Virus record (IMG/VR): IMGVR_UViG_3300046820_000298
Location: 17,152-81,151 of that record
DNA: 64,000 nucleotides
Reading direction: 5' to 3' (one strand)
From: a virus
The translations under genes and the position numbers were made by a program. The notes under the pieces are model-generated. The model was not told the DNA's origin. It saw only the letters and a list, made by a program, of their open reading frames with translations, and searched no databases. Below are positions 19,482 to 29,059 of this stretch, in pieces; positions within the stretch are counted from its first letter, which is position 1, and each line of letters opens with the position of its first letter.

Positions 19482-19909
19482 TATTGTACTATTTTAATTA
19501 TAGTCTCCAGTTGTTCAGCTGAGAGATCTTGTGGAAGGCTAGCCTCTGCAATCAATTTAAGTTCTAGAGTTGCAGTTTCATCAAGTTTTGCATTTACAAG
19601 CTCCATCTGCTTCTTTCTTTCCTCAATTACTTCAGAGTGTTCCTCTTCAAATTTCTTCAAGCCTTCTCCGTCTTCAGCTTGAATGTACTTTTGAGCTTCC
19701 AGTGACAGCAACATAAATGCTTCTGAGGGTTTAGCCTCTTCTTCAATTGGGTCTAGATGAGACTTAATAACTTCAGAGTTTTTAATTACTGCTTTAGCAT
19801 AGGCTACTCCTTTAGTTGATCTTGTCTCATTGAGAGTTTTAAAGATGTTCAAAAACTCTCTGTTAGTTGCCGTGATGTGTACTCCGTACTTTTCTGTCTG
19901 GTTGATCAT
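19481..19909 (-). CDS. Hypothetical helical protein of the tail block, 142 aa
   Basis: A charged protein, E/K-rich, predicted fully helical after residue 20, with a probable coiled-coil part (LKKFEEEHSEVIEERKKQME). Its stop overlaps the start of the phosphoesterase gene by one base. It could be an assembly chaperone or a partner of the phosphoesterase, but no family was recognised and nothing beyond the context supports a function. Confidence 0.5.
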   Translation of the reverse strand: MINQTEKYGVHITATNREFLNIFKTLNETRSTKGVAYAKAVIKNSEVIKSHLDPIEEEAKPSEAFMLLSLEAQKYIQAEDGEGLKKFEEEHSEVIEERKKQMELVNAKLDETATLELKLIAEASLPQDLSAEQLETIIKIVQ

Positions 19910-19937
19910 TTGTATTTGGTTTTAAAAAAGTTTGCAT

Positions 19938-21224
19938 TTATTCTGCGGTAGCATATACTCGTATCCAAGCATCTGTCCCGTTAATTTTAACTCTTATTGC
20001 TCCAGTCTTAGAAGCAGCTGATGCCGTTGAACTAGAGATTGAATTAGCACTAGCTGCTCCACTAGTTCCGACAAAGTTAATGAAAGATTCATCAGTATCA
20101 AGTTGTTGAATTCTTATCACCGGGGCATTTGCTGTAGTACTCTCTTGCTTAACATCAAGTGGACTAGAAGGAGTAGTTGTATTTATACCTATATATTTGT
20201 CATCCCCATCAATAGTCATGATAACTTGAGCAGTGGCTGCGGTATTATATCCCCAAAATACGTGGTTACCTGATTTACCAGTACCATCGTGATTACCTGG
20301 TAGGTAGTTAATATCTCCCCCGGCATTGGCAGAGCCTTGGGAATTACCAGCATAAATATTAAGATTACCTCCTACAGTAGAAGAGTTAGCATTAGCTGCT
20401 CTAATATTTAGTGCTCCTGGAGTTGCAGTAGAAGTTAGTATAGATCCTATAGTTTGATTTATATTACCATTAAGATAGATACTATTAGCTACGTTTAAGT
20501 CTCCACTATAAAATGGAGTTGGTGTACCACTGCCTATAAATGCCTGTCCACCAGATCCCATTTTAATACCTCTGTTGCTAGAGTCTGGACTTAGCCATCC
20601 ATATCCGTAAAAGTTATATCCTGCAGCATTTACTGCACTTGTAAATGTAGACAACGAAGCTGCAATAGTAATTGTACCAGAACCGTTAGTAATAGTCACG
20701 TTAGTACCAGCTGTTAGGTTAGCTAGTACTGGTGCTAAACCTGTTCTTCCAACTACTATTTGTCCGTTAGTTCCAAATGGGAGAGCAGTCATAGCTCCTG
20801 AACTGTTAGAGTAAAGGAAGCTACTAGTGCTTAGTGTACTTAGTCCTGTACCTCCGTTAGCTATTGGGAGTACACCACTTACATTACTTGCAAGGGCAAC
20901 AGTAGACAAGAATCCAGCAGTAGCATTATTACAGTTAGCCAGGTTAATATTAGCTTCGTTAACTTGAAGAGTAATATTGTTGCTAGCAGTAGCTACAGTT
21001 AGGAGGGTATTAAGAGACTTAATCCCTTTAAAGTTAAGTGTGTTTTTATTTGTAGTACTAACAAATAGAGCTTCACTAGATGTTCCAAGAGTATTTACAG
21101 TTGGGAATAGATCTTGAAGTAAAAACTTATTGTTAGCAGGAGTAACTCCATTTGCAACTAGCAAATAATCGTTTGCTCCTACACTTGTTTTGGCTAAAGT
21201 TGATAGACTAGTTATTGTTGCCAT
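19938..21224 (-). CDS. Fibre-like virion protein, 428 aa
   Basis: Ser/Thr/Asn/Gly-rich and beta-rich throughout. It contains the segment IANGGTGLSTLSTSSFLYSN and then GTNGQIVVGR..LAPVLANLTAG, typical of phage tail- or head-fibre shafts, followed by a second region near the end (GINTTTPSSPLDVKQES) that resembles fibre knobs or the linker before intramolecular chaperones. It has no cysteine-rich or membrane part. The gene follows the Cys-rich virion gene by 1 nt. It is probably a homotrimeric surface fibre on the capsid or tail; which one cannot be said from sequence alone. Confidence 0.6.
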   Translation of the reverse strand: MATITSLSTLAKTSVGANDYLLVANGVTPANNKFLLQDLFPTVNTLGTSSEALFVSTTNKNTLNFKGIKSLNTLLTVATASNNITLQVNEANINLANCNNATAGFLSTVALASNVSGVLPIANGGTGLSTLSTSSFLYSNSSGAMTALPFGTNGQIVVGRTGLAPVLANLTAGTNVTITNGSGTITIAASLSTFTSAVNAAGYNFYGYGWLSPDSSNRGIKMGSGGQAFIGSGTPTPFYSGDLNVANSIYLNGNINQTIGSILTSTATPGALNIRAANANSSTVGGNLNIYAGNSQGSANAGGDINYLPGNHDGTGKSGNHVFWGYNTAATAQVIMTIDGDDKYIGINTTTPSSPLDVKQESTTANAPVIRIQQLDTDESFINFVGTSGAASANSISSSTASAASKTGAIRVKINGTDAWIRVYATAE

Positions 21225-21225
21225 T

Positions 21226-22749
21226 TTATATGGTAATTTGTTGATTAAACTCAGTGGTTATTGGTACTCCAGTTTCACCTACTAGGGTGGTTTTTGCAAC
21301 CTCTAGACTCGGAGTTGTACCAGCTGTAGGAGTTGGAGCTGGTCCTGTTACTATGCAATCTGAGCAAAAGCTATTTGCAAAGTTTATAAAGGTCTCAAGA
21401 TAAGTAGTTGTACTTTCTTTACTTTGTGTAAGACAGAAAGTAGATTCTGCAACACCTCCAGTAAAGTAATCAGCCAATACTATTGTAGTCTGATTGTTTA
21501 GTACATCGTATGATGCATCTACAATACTAGATGAAAAGCCAGGTACACCTGCTACTTCTACTACAAAGGTTTCAAACTGAGAGTAATCTCCGTCTACAAT
21601 AAATGTATTAGTATCTTTTTCTATAGAGTATACAGTAACGTCACAAGGTATTTCTTGATAAACAGCTGTAGGGAAACTGACTCTATCATAAATACAATCT
21701 AGAGCTCTATCTTGATCTTTCTGATTTAGAAGCTCTAGGATTAATTTAAGTTTTGATAGTTCTCTATAGTCACATTTAACTGCTCCTACAACCTTGTTGT
21801 AAAACGTAGTTCCCTTTTTTGCTAGGCAATCTTGGAATTGAAGTAGCTTAGTGTTGTAATCTACTCCGTTTACTCTAGAAGGAACTTCAGCAGTATCTAC
21901 ATATTGCACTGACGGTAGAGGAGATGGACCAGTTGGGTTTGTATCATTTGTCTTTAATACAGCACAAATGTAAGCAAGGCATACCCCGTTAGCACCATTA
22001 CCTGATGCAAAGCAGGAGTTAGGATCCTGTACTTCTACACTAAGAGTAGCGTTATCCGTACAGGTAAGTTCTACTACTATGGTTTTTAGCTCTCCTGGTT
22101 CGGATAACGTATTTATTAAATCTTCTTGATAGGAGTTATTTCCAGCAAAAATTTGAATAAAACTATCAGCATAACCAGAAGGAGAACAAACTTCTACAAC
22201 TACAGGGGCATAATAAGATACAGTTATCTCGTATGTCTCCCCGATAGTCAATATGTTGTCTTGGCTTATAGATGCTAGTGCACTTGGATCATACTTAACA
22301 GTTCCCCCAAAATCTACTTTCCAACTTAAGTTAGATAGTGTCCAACCTGATGCATCATCGGTAAATGCAGAGTTAGTAGTAACACAATCTACAGAAGGAG
22401 TTACAGGGGTAAGCTGGTTTAAAAATAAACTAACAAAAGCTCCAGTTAAGTCTGTCCACCCAGTTAGTGGAGGGCAAAGACCGTTATTAGTTCCTACAGA
22501 ATCAGAAAAATTAATTTTACTACCGTTTCCATCTAAGATAAGCCAAGTTCCAGTTATGGATATGATTGTATACGTTGAATTTTCTACAGTGAATACATAA
22601 TCATATCCTACTTCAGAGAGAGGATTAGCTTGTGCAGTTATAGGAACAGTATAACTCCCACCATTTGGAAGGACAACAGATGCTGTAAACCCTTCACAGG
22701 CAGCAGTCTGAGAGCTTTTGGCAGCTATGCAATCTGTACAAATAGCCAT
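21226..22749 (-). CDS. Cysteine-rich beta-type virion protein, 507 aa
   Basis: Starts MAICTDCIAAKSSQTAACEG and continues as a Ser/Thr/Val-rich beta protein, with many scattered cysteines (over ten), unusual for a cytoplasmically assembled phage protein. The C-terminal part is T/P-rich. No catalytic or membrane motif. It stands 7 nt after another Cys-rich gene and directly before a fibre-like gene, so the three may form one surface complex, for example head fibres or decoration. Function is inferred from neighbours. Confidence 0.5.
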   Translation of the reverse strand: MAICTDCIAAKSSQTAACEGFTASVVLPNGGSYTVPITAQANPLSEVGYDYVFTVENSTYTIISITGTWLILDGNGSKINFSDSVGTNNGLCPPLTGWTDLTGAFVSLFLNQLTPVTPSVDCVTTNSAFTDDASGWTLSNLSWKVDFGGTVKYDPSALASISQDNILTIGETYEITVSYYAPVVVEVCSPSGYADSFIQIFAGNNSYQEDLINTLSEPGELKTIVVELTCTDNATLSVEVQDPNSCFASGNGANGVCLAYICAVLKTNDTNPTGPSPLPSVQYVDTAEVPSRVNGVDYNTKLLQFQDCLAKKGTTFYNKVVGAVKCDYRELSKLKLILELLNQKDQDRALDCIYDRVSFPTAVYQEIPCDVTVYSIEKDTNTFIVDGDYSQFETFVVEVAGVPGFSSSIVDASYDVLNNQTTIVLADYFTGGVAESTFCLTQSKESTTTYLETFINFANSFCSDCIVTGPAPTPTAGTTPSLEVAKTTLVGETGVPITTEFNQQITI

Positions 22750-22756
22750 CTTTTAA

Positions 22757-23242
22757 TTAGCAACCACATGCACATGTTTCAGTGCAGAAGTCTTTTGCTT
22801 TGTTGTATTTGTTAATAGCATCAGTTACATTAACAGAGGAGTAAGCAGAATGCTGTGCTGATTTAATCAATAGGTCAATCTTTTCAGCCTTTCTTAGGTC
22901 TTCATCACATCTATCACAATGACAGTGACAGTCGATGGCAGCTTGAACTAGAGCAGCAACACAACAATAAATTTCAGCTGTTCCGATAGCATACATTGTA
23001 GGAGCAGTTATGTCCCCTATTTCAGTAATAGTAATTACTCCATTAAACAGCTCATTAGCAGTTTGGTAACTCAACACCCAAGTAGCTGTACCGTCTATTA
23101 CATCAATAGAGTCACTTGTAACACTATTGTCTGTAATCAAATTAGTGTACAGAAAAGTAACTGTAGCTGCATCTGAAGTAGCTATTACAGTTAGTTTCTT
23201 ACAATCAGGGGAAATAGTTACCGAGTTAATTACTGTGGCCAT
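22757..23242 (-). CDS. Cysteine-rich virion-associated protein, 161 aa
   Basis: The N-terminal 100 residues form a small Ig-like beta domain (MATVINSVTISPDC, then KKLTVIATSD); after it comes a helical part with clusters CCV, CHCHCDRC and CTETCACGC. These could bind metal or form disulphides. The frame opens to a GTG at 23290, but a terminator hairpin (23266-23295) fills that extension, so the ATG at 23242 is the better start. Its Cys-rich partner gene follows by 7 nt. No family recognised. Confidence 0.55.
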   Translation of the reverse strand: MATVINSVTISPDCKKLTVIATSDAATVTFLYTNLITDNSVTSDSIDVIDGTATWVLSYQTANELFNGVITITEIGDITAPTMYAIGTAEIYCCVAALVQAAIDCHCHCDRCDEDLRKAEKIDLLIKSAQHSAYSSVNVTDAINKYNKAKDFCTETCACGC

Positions 23243-23265
23243 CGGGTAGTTTTTGTAAAGATAAT

Positions 23266-23295
23266 AAAAAGTAGGGGATTGCTCCCCCACTTTTT
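23266..23295 (-). terminator. Rho-independent terminator after the 340-aa virion gene
   Basis: On the minus strand AAAAAGTGGGGGA pairs with TCCCCTACTTTTT (12 of 13 pairs) around a 4-nt loop and is followed by T-rich sequence. It lies between the stop at 23312 and the ATG at 23242 and would end or reduce transcription out of the virion gene. It also rules out the GTG start at 23290 for the next gene. Confidence 0.8.
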
Positions 23296-23311
23296 AATGC
23301 TTAATTTAAGA

Positions 23312-24334
23312 TTAGAATATTTGTTCAAGGTCAGTACCACCAGTAAATCCAAATACTGTAGCAATCTCAGTTCCAGTAGAAGCACCAGCATAAGAAAGTG
23401 CAGTGCTACTAGCTCCGAAGAAGATTTGGACAGTATTCAACTCACCAGCACGGGCAATACCTGTAGATGAAGGCCAGCCATGCTCATACTGGATTTCGAG
23501 TACATCGTACTTGTAACCAGCCTGTGCAAAAGTTGGGAAGTTGAATGGGAAGTACATACGGTTGAAGTTACCGTAACGAGCACGTTGTGATTTCTCAGCA
23601 GAAAGAGCTTCTACATAATTAGAACCAGCGTTAGTTCTAGATGCAGTTACAGTACCAACAGCACCTGACTTATCAGAGTACTGAGAAGTTACGTCAAACT
23701 CAACTCCGTAGTGACGAGCAGTCAATACCAAACCTGAAGTACCGCTATCAGTAGCAGCGAACAATGCATTGAAAGTTCTATTTCCTATAATTGCATTGTA
23801 AAGAGCAGTTACCAAAGCAGTTTCAGAACCAGCGTGTACAGATGCAGGAATTTCAATGTTGAAGATCATACGACCTGCAGAGAAGTTACCGAGCAATGGG
23901 AATTCAAATCCACCACCAGACAAGTCTACTGCAGTACCATCTTGGTAGTAGTTTGCATAGGCAGTTGGGGCAGTACGAAGTGCAATTCTCAACATTACAT
24001 CTTTGGTAGATGTTGGAGCTCCTGTGTCAATTGTCTGAGTAGCTCTAGTCGGGATTACTGAAGTCCACTCACGATAGTTAATTCTTTTGATAAGATTAGT
24101 ATCAATGATTGGAGTAGCAATAGCCTGCCCAGTAGGCATGTTCTGAACAATTTGAATTCTACTCTTGTTCCAAGCTCCAGAAGTACGAAGAGCTGTAACA
24201 AAGTTTGTAGAACCATCTACATCCCAAACTGACATTGTAGATACGTTAGCAGCAGCGTTAGTGCTGAATGCTGTCGTAGAAATAAGATCAGGATTGTTTA
24301 CGACAAATACCTGATTTAAGTTTTGAGGTGCCAT
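23312..24334 (-). CDS. Abundant virion protein candidate (auxiliary capsid or tail), 340 aa
   Basis: A Thr/Ala/Asn/Gly-rich mixed alpha/beta protein starting APQNLNQVFVVNNPDLISTT and ending GFTGGTDLEQIF. It has no enzymatic motif, coiled coil or membrane part. The coding sequence is richer in G/C and 'optimal' codons than its neighbours, like the capsid gene, and a strong terminator follows, both signs of high expression. Three genes after the capsid gene, it is likely a second major virion protein. Whether it is a capsid auxiliary protein or a tail protein cannot be settled by sequence reading. Confidence 0.5.
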   Translation of the reverse strand: MAPQNLNQVFVVNNPDLISTTAFSTNAAANVSTMSVWDVDGSTNFVTALRTSGAWNKSRIQIVQNMPTGQAIATPIIDTNLIKRINYREWTSVIPTRATQTIDTGAPTSTKDVMLRIALRTAPTAYANYYQDGTAVDLSGGGFEFPLLGNFSAGRMIFNIEIPASVHAGSETALVTALYNAIIGNRTFNALFAATDSGTSGLVLTARHYGVEFDVTSQYSDKSGAVGTVTASRTNAGSNYVEALSAEKSQRARYGNFNRMYFPFNFPTFAQAGYKYDVLEIQYEHGWPSSTGIARAGELNTVQIFFGASSTALSYAGASTGTEIATVFGFTGGTDLEQIF

Positions 24335-24369
24335 TTTTTATTAATTTAGGCGTTAAACATTGATTTGAG

Positions 24370-25533
24370 TTATTCACTTTCGAGGTTTTCCATCGATTGT
24401 GATTGATACCTTTGGGATTCAATTCCCTCCAGTATGCTTTTAATAGTCATCTCTACAATCTCTTGGTGAGTGTGCTCAGGAAGCTCACATCCTACCCCAG
24501 AGGTAATAGAAATGGCTTTTGGTTTTCTTATGTAAACAATGTATATTTTAGGGACAACAAAAGTGTTATCTGAATATACATCGATAAAATTCTCTTTTAC
24601 AGAATAAGGAATGTAATCAAAAGAAGTCCTGTTAAATGGGTCTTTCATTACAGTTGGAATGTCGTCACTTTGAGCAAACCAACATTGACTTATTCTCTTA
24701 TCTGCAGTTGGGGCCGATCTTCCATATATGTCATAAGTTGACTTAATAGTTTCGTATCTATAAATAGCCGAGGACATTGTTTCTCCTGCAGGTATCCAAG
24801 TTGTTCTTATGAATCCTCCTGTACTAGGATCAGCATTTAATGTAAAACTAGAATTACCAAAGTAAATATGGTTGCTATCTACTGGAGGATCAATTGCTGC
24901 ACCTGTATCATTTAAAGTTTCTACAAGATTAGCATTATAAGATGGGAAGAAGCCGTTAAGATAATTGCTAGTTATAGCCATAGTATCTCTAGAAATCTCC
25001 TCACCATATGGGGTATTTATAAGGCTATTCCAATTAGCTCCAGTGTAATAAGCAAGTCCTGCTAGAACAAAACCTGGAGACGGTGGAGTTAAGCTCGTTT
25101 TAACCCAATCAGTGCTGATATTATTCCTAGTTAAGTAGGATAATATTGAGCCATTACAATTGTAATGAACTTCAGCAGAAACAGATACAAGGAAAAGGTA
25201 GTCTAGTGGTAATGCTGCCCTTTCCATGTAAATGTTTGTAGTGCTTGTAGTATAAATATACCCTCCTAATGCATCAAAGAGGAATCCCCCGGTAGCTACT
25301 GTGCTTGAACTAGTAGTAACTACTAAGTTTCTCAAGTCATCTACTCTTTTTTGGGATTGCTCAAACCCTTTGCCTTGTCTGTTAGAACTTGCATTATACC
25401 GTTGCTTAATGAATCTCATCATAGCAATGTTTAATTCAAAGTCTATCTCTTGAGGTAAGAGAACGTCAGCCTGGAAGGATGCAATTTTTTGCACCCCCAG
25501 GTTGACAGCTATATGCATTTCGTTTACGGTCAT
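24370..25533 (-). CDS. Head-tail connector/ring-like protein, 387 aa
   Basis: Starts TVNEMHIAVNLGVQKIASFQ with helices, has a long S/T/N-rich beta middle (about 80-300) and ends with helical TIKSILEGIESQRYQSQSME. The N-terminal helix pattern, with its VNL.VQKI...Q form, recurs in crAss-like ring/adaptor genes as I recall them. It stands between the 268-aa gene (3 nt gap) and the abundant virion protein. A connector under the portal is plausible. No enzymatic function is visible. Confidence 0.5.
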   Translation of the reverse strand: MTVNEMHIAVNLGVQKIASFQADVLLPQEIDFELNIAMMRFIKQRYNASSNRQGKGFEQSQKRVDDLRNLVVTTSSSTVATGGFLFDALGGYIYTTSTTNIYMERAALPLDYLFLVSVSAEVHYNCNGSILSYLTRNNISTDWVKTSLTPPSPGFVLAGLAYYTGANWNSLINTPYGEEISRDTMAITSNYLNGFFPSYNANLVETLNDTGAAIDPPVDSNHIYFGNSSFTLNADPSTGGFIRTTWIPAGETMSSAIYRYETIKSTYDIYGRSAPTADKRISQCWFAQSDDIPTVMKDPFNRTSFDYIPYSVKENFIDVYSDNTFVVPKIYIVYIRKPKAISITSGVGCELPEHTHQEIVEMTIKSILEGIESQRYQSQSMENLESE

Positions 25534-25536
25534 TTA

Positions 25537-26343
25537 TTAAGATACTTCTTTGAGCCTTGCTCTCATTGTATTTACTTGACCAGAGTTCTTCTTGTTCTTG
25601 AAGTATACAATTGCATCTTTCATATCTTCTCCGATTGTTTCGTCTTGGAAAATCACTTGATTCCCAATACGACGAAGAACATCTTTTGCAACCATTTCTT
25701 CAATCTCTGCTTGGATTTCTAGGTTGTCATCCATGCAGTATTTCAAGAATTTCTCTGGGTTACTTCCTTTGTAATCGTACAGAGTATTTTCGATTTCCAT
25801 GTCTGAAAGTCTCTCAGGATCTCCATCCACAAGAACTCTCAACAACATTTTCATCTTCTCGACGTTGCCAGTAAGTTTAATAAACTCTTTGTCAGCGTCT
25901 TTTCTAACCTGCACTTTAGCATTCTTTTTAAGAAGGTCTTTCTGTGGATCGTAGATATAAAATCTTTTGTTTGGATCCATTTTCATCTCTTCTTCAGACA
26001 GTGCAACGTGTCTGTGCTTAAGGCACCACTTATAATAGATATAATCCATTGTGTTAATTGGATTGCCATCATCATAAGTTCCGATCTCAAGTTCTGCTCC
26101 TTCAAAAGGTACTTTAAGGTTAAGACTAGCCCAAAAGTCTTTTGATTTTGAAGGCCATTCTTGGTGACCGGCTGGTACGTCAATGAAGTTTTTCAACAAC
26201 TTCTCTTCTTCTTCTCCATCTACTCCTTTGAGTGGGAGACGATCTACATACATAGATCCGAGTTTAATTTTAGCTCCGGCTCTGATTTCCTTTGGAAGGT
26301 GATTCAAAACCTCTTTACGTCTAATAATAATTTTCCTTTCCAT
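25537..26343 (-). CDS. Capsid-associated hypothetical protein, 268 aa
   Basis: A charged, mostly helical protein (ERKIIIRRKEVLNHLPKEIR at the start; long K/E-rich helices after residue 120) with no motif I recognise. It follows the capsid gene after a terminator hairpin and starts its own sub-block with the connector-like gene. The place directly after the capsid gene suggests a head vertex or head-completion factor. Confidence is limited to the gene being real and structural in context. Confidence 0.5.
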   Translation of the reverse strand: MERKIIIRRKEVLNHLPKEIRAGAKIKLGSMYVDRLPLKGVDGEEEEKLLKNFIDVPAGHQEWPSKSKDFWASLNLKVPFEGAELEIGTYDDGNPINTMDYIYYKWCLKHRHVALSEEEMKMDPNKRFYIYDPQKDLLKKNAKVQVRKDADKEFIKLTGNVEKMKMLLRVLVDGDPERLSDMEIENTLYDYKGSNPEKFLKYCMDDNLEIQAEIEEMVAKDVLRRIGNQVIFQDETIGEDMKDAIVYFKNKKNSGQVNTMRARLKEVS

Positions 26344-26408
26344 AAATTTTGGTTCTTTTTATTAGTTAAGCTTAGGAAAAGAATAACCTAAGGTTTTATA
26401 TAGTTTTT

Positions 26409-26434
26409 AAAAAGGGGGAGTTACCCCCCTTTTT
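26409..26434 (-). terminator. Rho-independent terminator after the major capsid gene
   Basis: A perfect 10-bp stem, AAAAAGGGGG with CCCCCTTTTT, with a 6-nt loop, lies 20 nt past the capsid stop codon on the minus strand and is followed by TTTTTAAAAA. It should stop or attenuate transcription so that capsid mRNA is made in excess over the downstream genes. Confidence 0.85.
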
Positions 26435-26453
26435 ATTGCAAACCAAACGCAAA

Positions 26454-27878
26454 TTACGATGCAACACACTGCATATCCAAACTAGTATCAAAACGACGAA
26501 GCAAGATACCAGCGGTCTTCAGCATGTGAACAGATGCACCGTCTATATCACTAGCGCGGGTGTCAGTTTCAGTGAATCCTTTTGGAACCACAGAACCAGC
26601 TACACACCAACGGAGAAGTTCACGGCCTTTTTTGTTTACCATTTGAAGGTTGTTTTCACCATCATAAGTTGATTGGTCAACAAATGTCATACGGTAAGAC
26701 TCGAGTGGAAGACCAGATACTGGGTGCTTTCTAGAAGCTTGAGCCACAGGACCATGATCGAACAAAGGAGACTTAACTACATTTATGTGGTGACCATCAA
26801 TGTGCTGGTAGCTAGTGAAGTAACCGGTGATACCGAGGTTACGACCAGAACCAGTGATGAAGTAAGGCTGAGTAGTCTGTAGGAATTGGTTACCACCATA
26901 GTAAGTCTTGAGTGCACGGTCAAATTCACGAGCACCACCGATACCAGTATAGAGAGTAACTTGTTTGTCAGTAGCATCAGTCATACCATAGAACAAATCC
27001 CCGATAGTCTCCTCAAGTTTAGCTTGAGTAAGAGTAGAGTAAGTGTCTTTGTTAATGATCTGTTCGAACAAACCAGGACCAGAGATTACAGGTTGGCCGT
27101 TCTCATCGAGCATGGTAGAAGTACCAGTTGCATCGTGAGTCTTTTGACCATACCAGTAGTACATTTCACACTCTTCTTTGAACTTAAGCATGTGACGGTA
27201 CTCTTCGTAATCCATCCACAACTTAGTCTTAGAACCTTCTTTCAAAGGCAATTCAAACTGAGCTACATAGTCTTTAGCATTTCCAGAGAAGTGGTAAGAC
27301 TTACGTACAGTACCAATCTTAGAACGAACAAGACCTGGAGCAGTCCAGTTAGATGCATTACCACGTGAGAAGTCAATACCCACGTTAGCATACAACATAC
27401 CCCAAAGAGCACCAGGTGAGCAATCAGCTACACTTACAGATGCTACATCTGGAGAAACAATCTTCAAAGTGTATTTCCAATTGCTACCATCAGCTACTGG
27501 CTCATTCATGATACGAGCAAGAGCACCAGATTGTGATACCAAGGTGTAAGGGAAAATAAACCACTTATCAGGAAAGGTAAGGGTGAAAGGAGCTCCACCT
27601 GCACCAACTACAGCACCAGGTGCTGCTGATACAACAGGACGAACATTGATTTCGTGAGTTTTTACACGATACTCATACTCGAAACGGTCGATAGAACGAG
27701 TGTTACCAACACCTTCAGTCAAGAAGGATAGTGGGAATTTCTTTTCTTCACGGCCAGCCAAGTGAGTAATAATCGGAGATAATTCCGCAGGACGTTCCAT
27801 AAGTGCATTGGCCAACGAGTTACTGTCGGTCATCTGCGAGTCGTTATAGTACGTCTTAAGTACTTGCATTAATGACAT
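26454..27878 (-). CDS. Major capsid protein, 474 aa
   Basis: The length, position after the acidic scaffold-like gene, and the strong terminator that follows all fit the major capsid protein of the HK97 fold; crAss-like capsid proteins are about 490 residues. The N-terminus is helical (SLMQVLKTYYNDSQMTDSNS), followed by alternating beta and helical parts (FPLSFLTEGVGNTRSID; KLWMDYEEYRHMLKFKEECE as a long spine-like helix). The coding sequence uses more G/C-ending 'optimal' codons than most of the window. I did not recognise single conserved residues; the call rests on synteny and architecture. Confidence 0.75.
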   Translation of the reverse strand: MSLMQVLKTYYNDSQMTDSNSLANALMERPAELSPIITHLAGREEKKFPLSFLTEGVGNTRSIDRFEYEYRVKTHEINVRPVVSAAPGAVVGAGGAPFTLTFPDKWFIFPYTLVSQSGALARIMNEPVADGSNWKYTLKIVSPDVASVSVADCSPGALWGMLYANVGIDFSRGNASNWTAPGLVRSKIGTVRKSYHFSGNAKDYVAQFELPLKEGSKTKLWMDYEEYRHMLKFKEECEMYYWYGQKTHDATGTSTMLDENGQPVISGPGLFEQIINKDTYSTLTQAKLEETIGDLFYGMTDATDKQVTLYTGIGGAREFDRALKTYYGGNQFLQTTQPYFITGSGRNLGITGYFTSYQHIDGHHINVVKSPLFDHGPVAQASRKHPVSGLPLESYRMTFVDQSTYDGENNLQMVNKKGRELLRWCVAGSVVPKGFTETDTRASDIDGASVHMLKTAGILLRRFDTSLDMQCVAS

Positions 27879-27913
27879 GATTCTATAATTTTAAAAGTTA
27901 ATGGTGTTTGAGT

Positions 27914-29059
27914 TTATTCAAACAGCTTTTTCATATCCAGTTGGTCTGGATCAAATTTCTTAGCTCGTCCTTTTTCTACCTTTCCGTAGTTCTTGACTCT
28001 GTCTTCGTTACGTTGGATTTTATCTCTCAGGCTCTTTACACTTTCAGTCTTAGCTTTAGTAGTAATGATATCTTGAAGATTCATCCCTTTGTACATCAGA
28101 TAGTCAATAGCCAGTTTAACATCGAGTTCTGAACTAGCATAGTCCATATCTCTACGTGTTCTGCCTGATTTATCTACAGGTGCGGAAATATAATCAAAGA
28201 ACTTAGCTTTCTCTTTTTCTGGTATTCTAATCCCAGCAAATTCTTTTCCTTGGTCGATTGTAGCAGCTACGTTCTCCCAAAATTCTTCTTGAGCTCTTTC
28301 TTGTTGAGCTCTCTCTTGTTTCTGTTGCTCTACTATTTGCTCTCTTTCTCTAGACTGAATAGCTGCTAGTTGTTTTTGAGCAACTATTGCTTTATCATAG
28401 AGTTTACCAGAGTCTTCATAGTCCTCGAGCATATCTTTAATGAACTCCTCATCGTGTCCTTTATTCTTAAAGTATTCAGACACAAATGCTTTCTGAGTTC
28501 TACTATCATTTCTATCGATATCATATTGAGAGTAATCCATACTTGGATTGTAAGCTTGGAAGAACTTTTCAGAATCTCCACCAGCCAGTACAAAGTCAAG
28601 ATGCTTTTGTACTAGTGGGAACTGTTGAAACAGTTCGTTAAGCTGATCCTCTGCAATATTCTGAGCAATGTCTTTAGTAAATTCTACTAGACCTTCCTCA
28701 GTATCAGCATAATCATTCTCAATATCGTATCCAAGTGCCTTTGCAATGGATTCTGCTACAGACCCAGCTTCTTCCGAATCGTCTTCATCAGACTCTTCAT
28801 CATCTTCTTGGTTTTGTCTAGCATACTTTTTTGACTGGAGCTCTTCGTCGTCATCGTCTTCGTCTTCTTCTCTATTTCTTCTACCTGAGGGTTCTGAGTC
28901 TGAGTCTTCTGACTCTCCATCTTCATCTTCTGGTTCTTCTTCATTTTCAAGTTCGTCTTTAGTTGTTTCCTCTTGTTCATCAAGAGTGTTGAGACCATCC
29001 CCTATAAAATCGTCGAAGGTGATGTCTGCAATGTTCAATTTTTGTTCTTTGGTTGCCAT
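27914..29059 (-). CDS. Acidic scaffold-like protein, 381 aa
   Basis: The first 100 residues are extremely acidic (runs of D, E and S such as EEEPEDEDGESEDSDSEPSG), followed by a long Q/E/R coiled-coil part (about 230-270) and a basic C-terminus rich in K and R (RDKIQRNEDRVKNYGKVEKG). An acidic N-terminus, coiled coil and basic tail immediately upstream of the capsid gene is the usual form of a phage scaffolding protein, which shapes the procapsid and then leaves. No protease domain is visible here. The ATG follows the previous stop after 43 nt. Confidence 0.65.
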   Translation of the reverse strand: MATKEQKLNIADITFDDFIGDGLNTLDEQEETTKDELENEEEPEDEDGESEDSDSEPSGRRNREEDEDDDDEELQSKKYARQNQEDDEESDEDDSEEAGSVAESIAKALGYDIENDYADTEEGLVEFTKDIAQNIAEDQLNELFQQFPLVQKHLDFVLAGGDSEKFFQAYNPSMDYSQYDIDRNDSRTQKAFVSEYFKNKGHDEEFIKDMLEDYEDSGKLYDKAIVAQKQLAAIQSREREQIVEQQKQERAQQERAQEEFWENVAATIDQGKEFAGIRIPEKEKAKFFDYISAPVDKSGRTRRDMDYASSELDVKLAIDYLMYKGMNLQDIITTKAKTESVKSLRDKIQRNEDRVKNYGKVEKGRAKKFDPDQLDMKKLFE

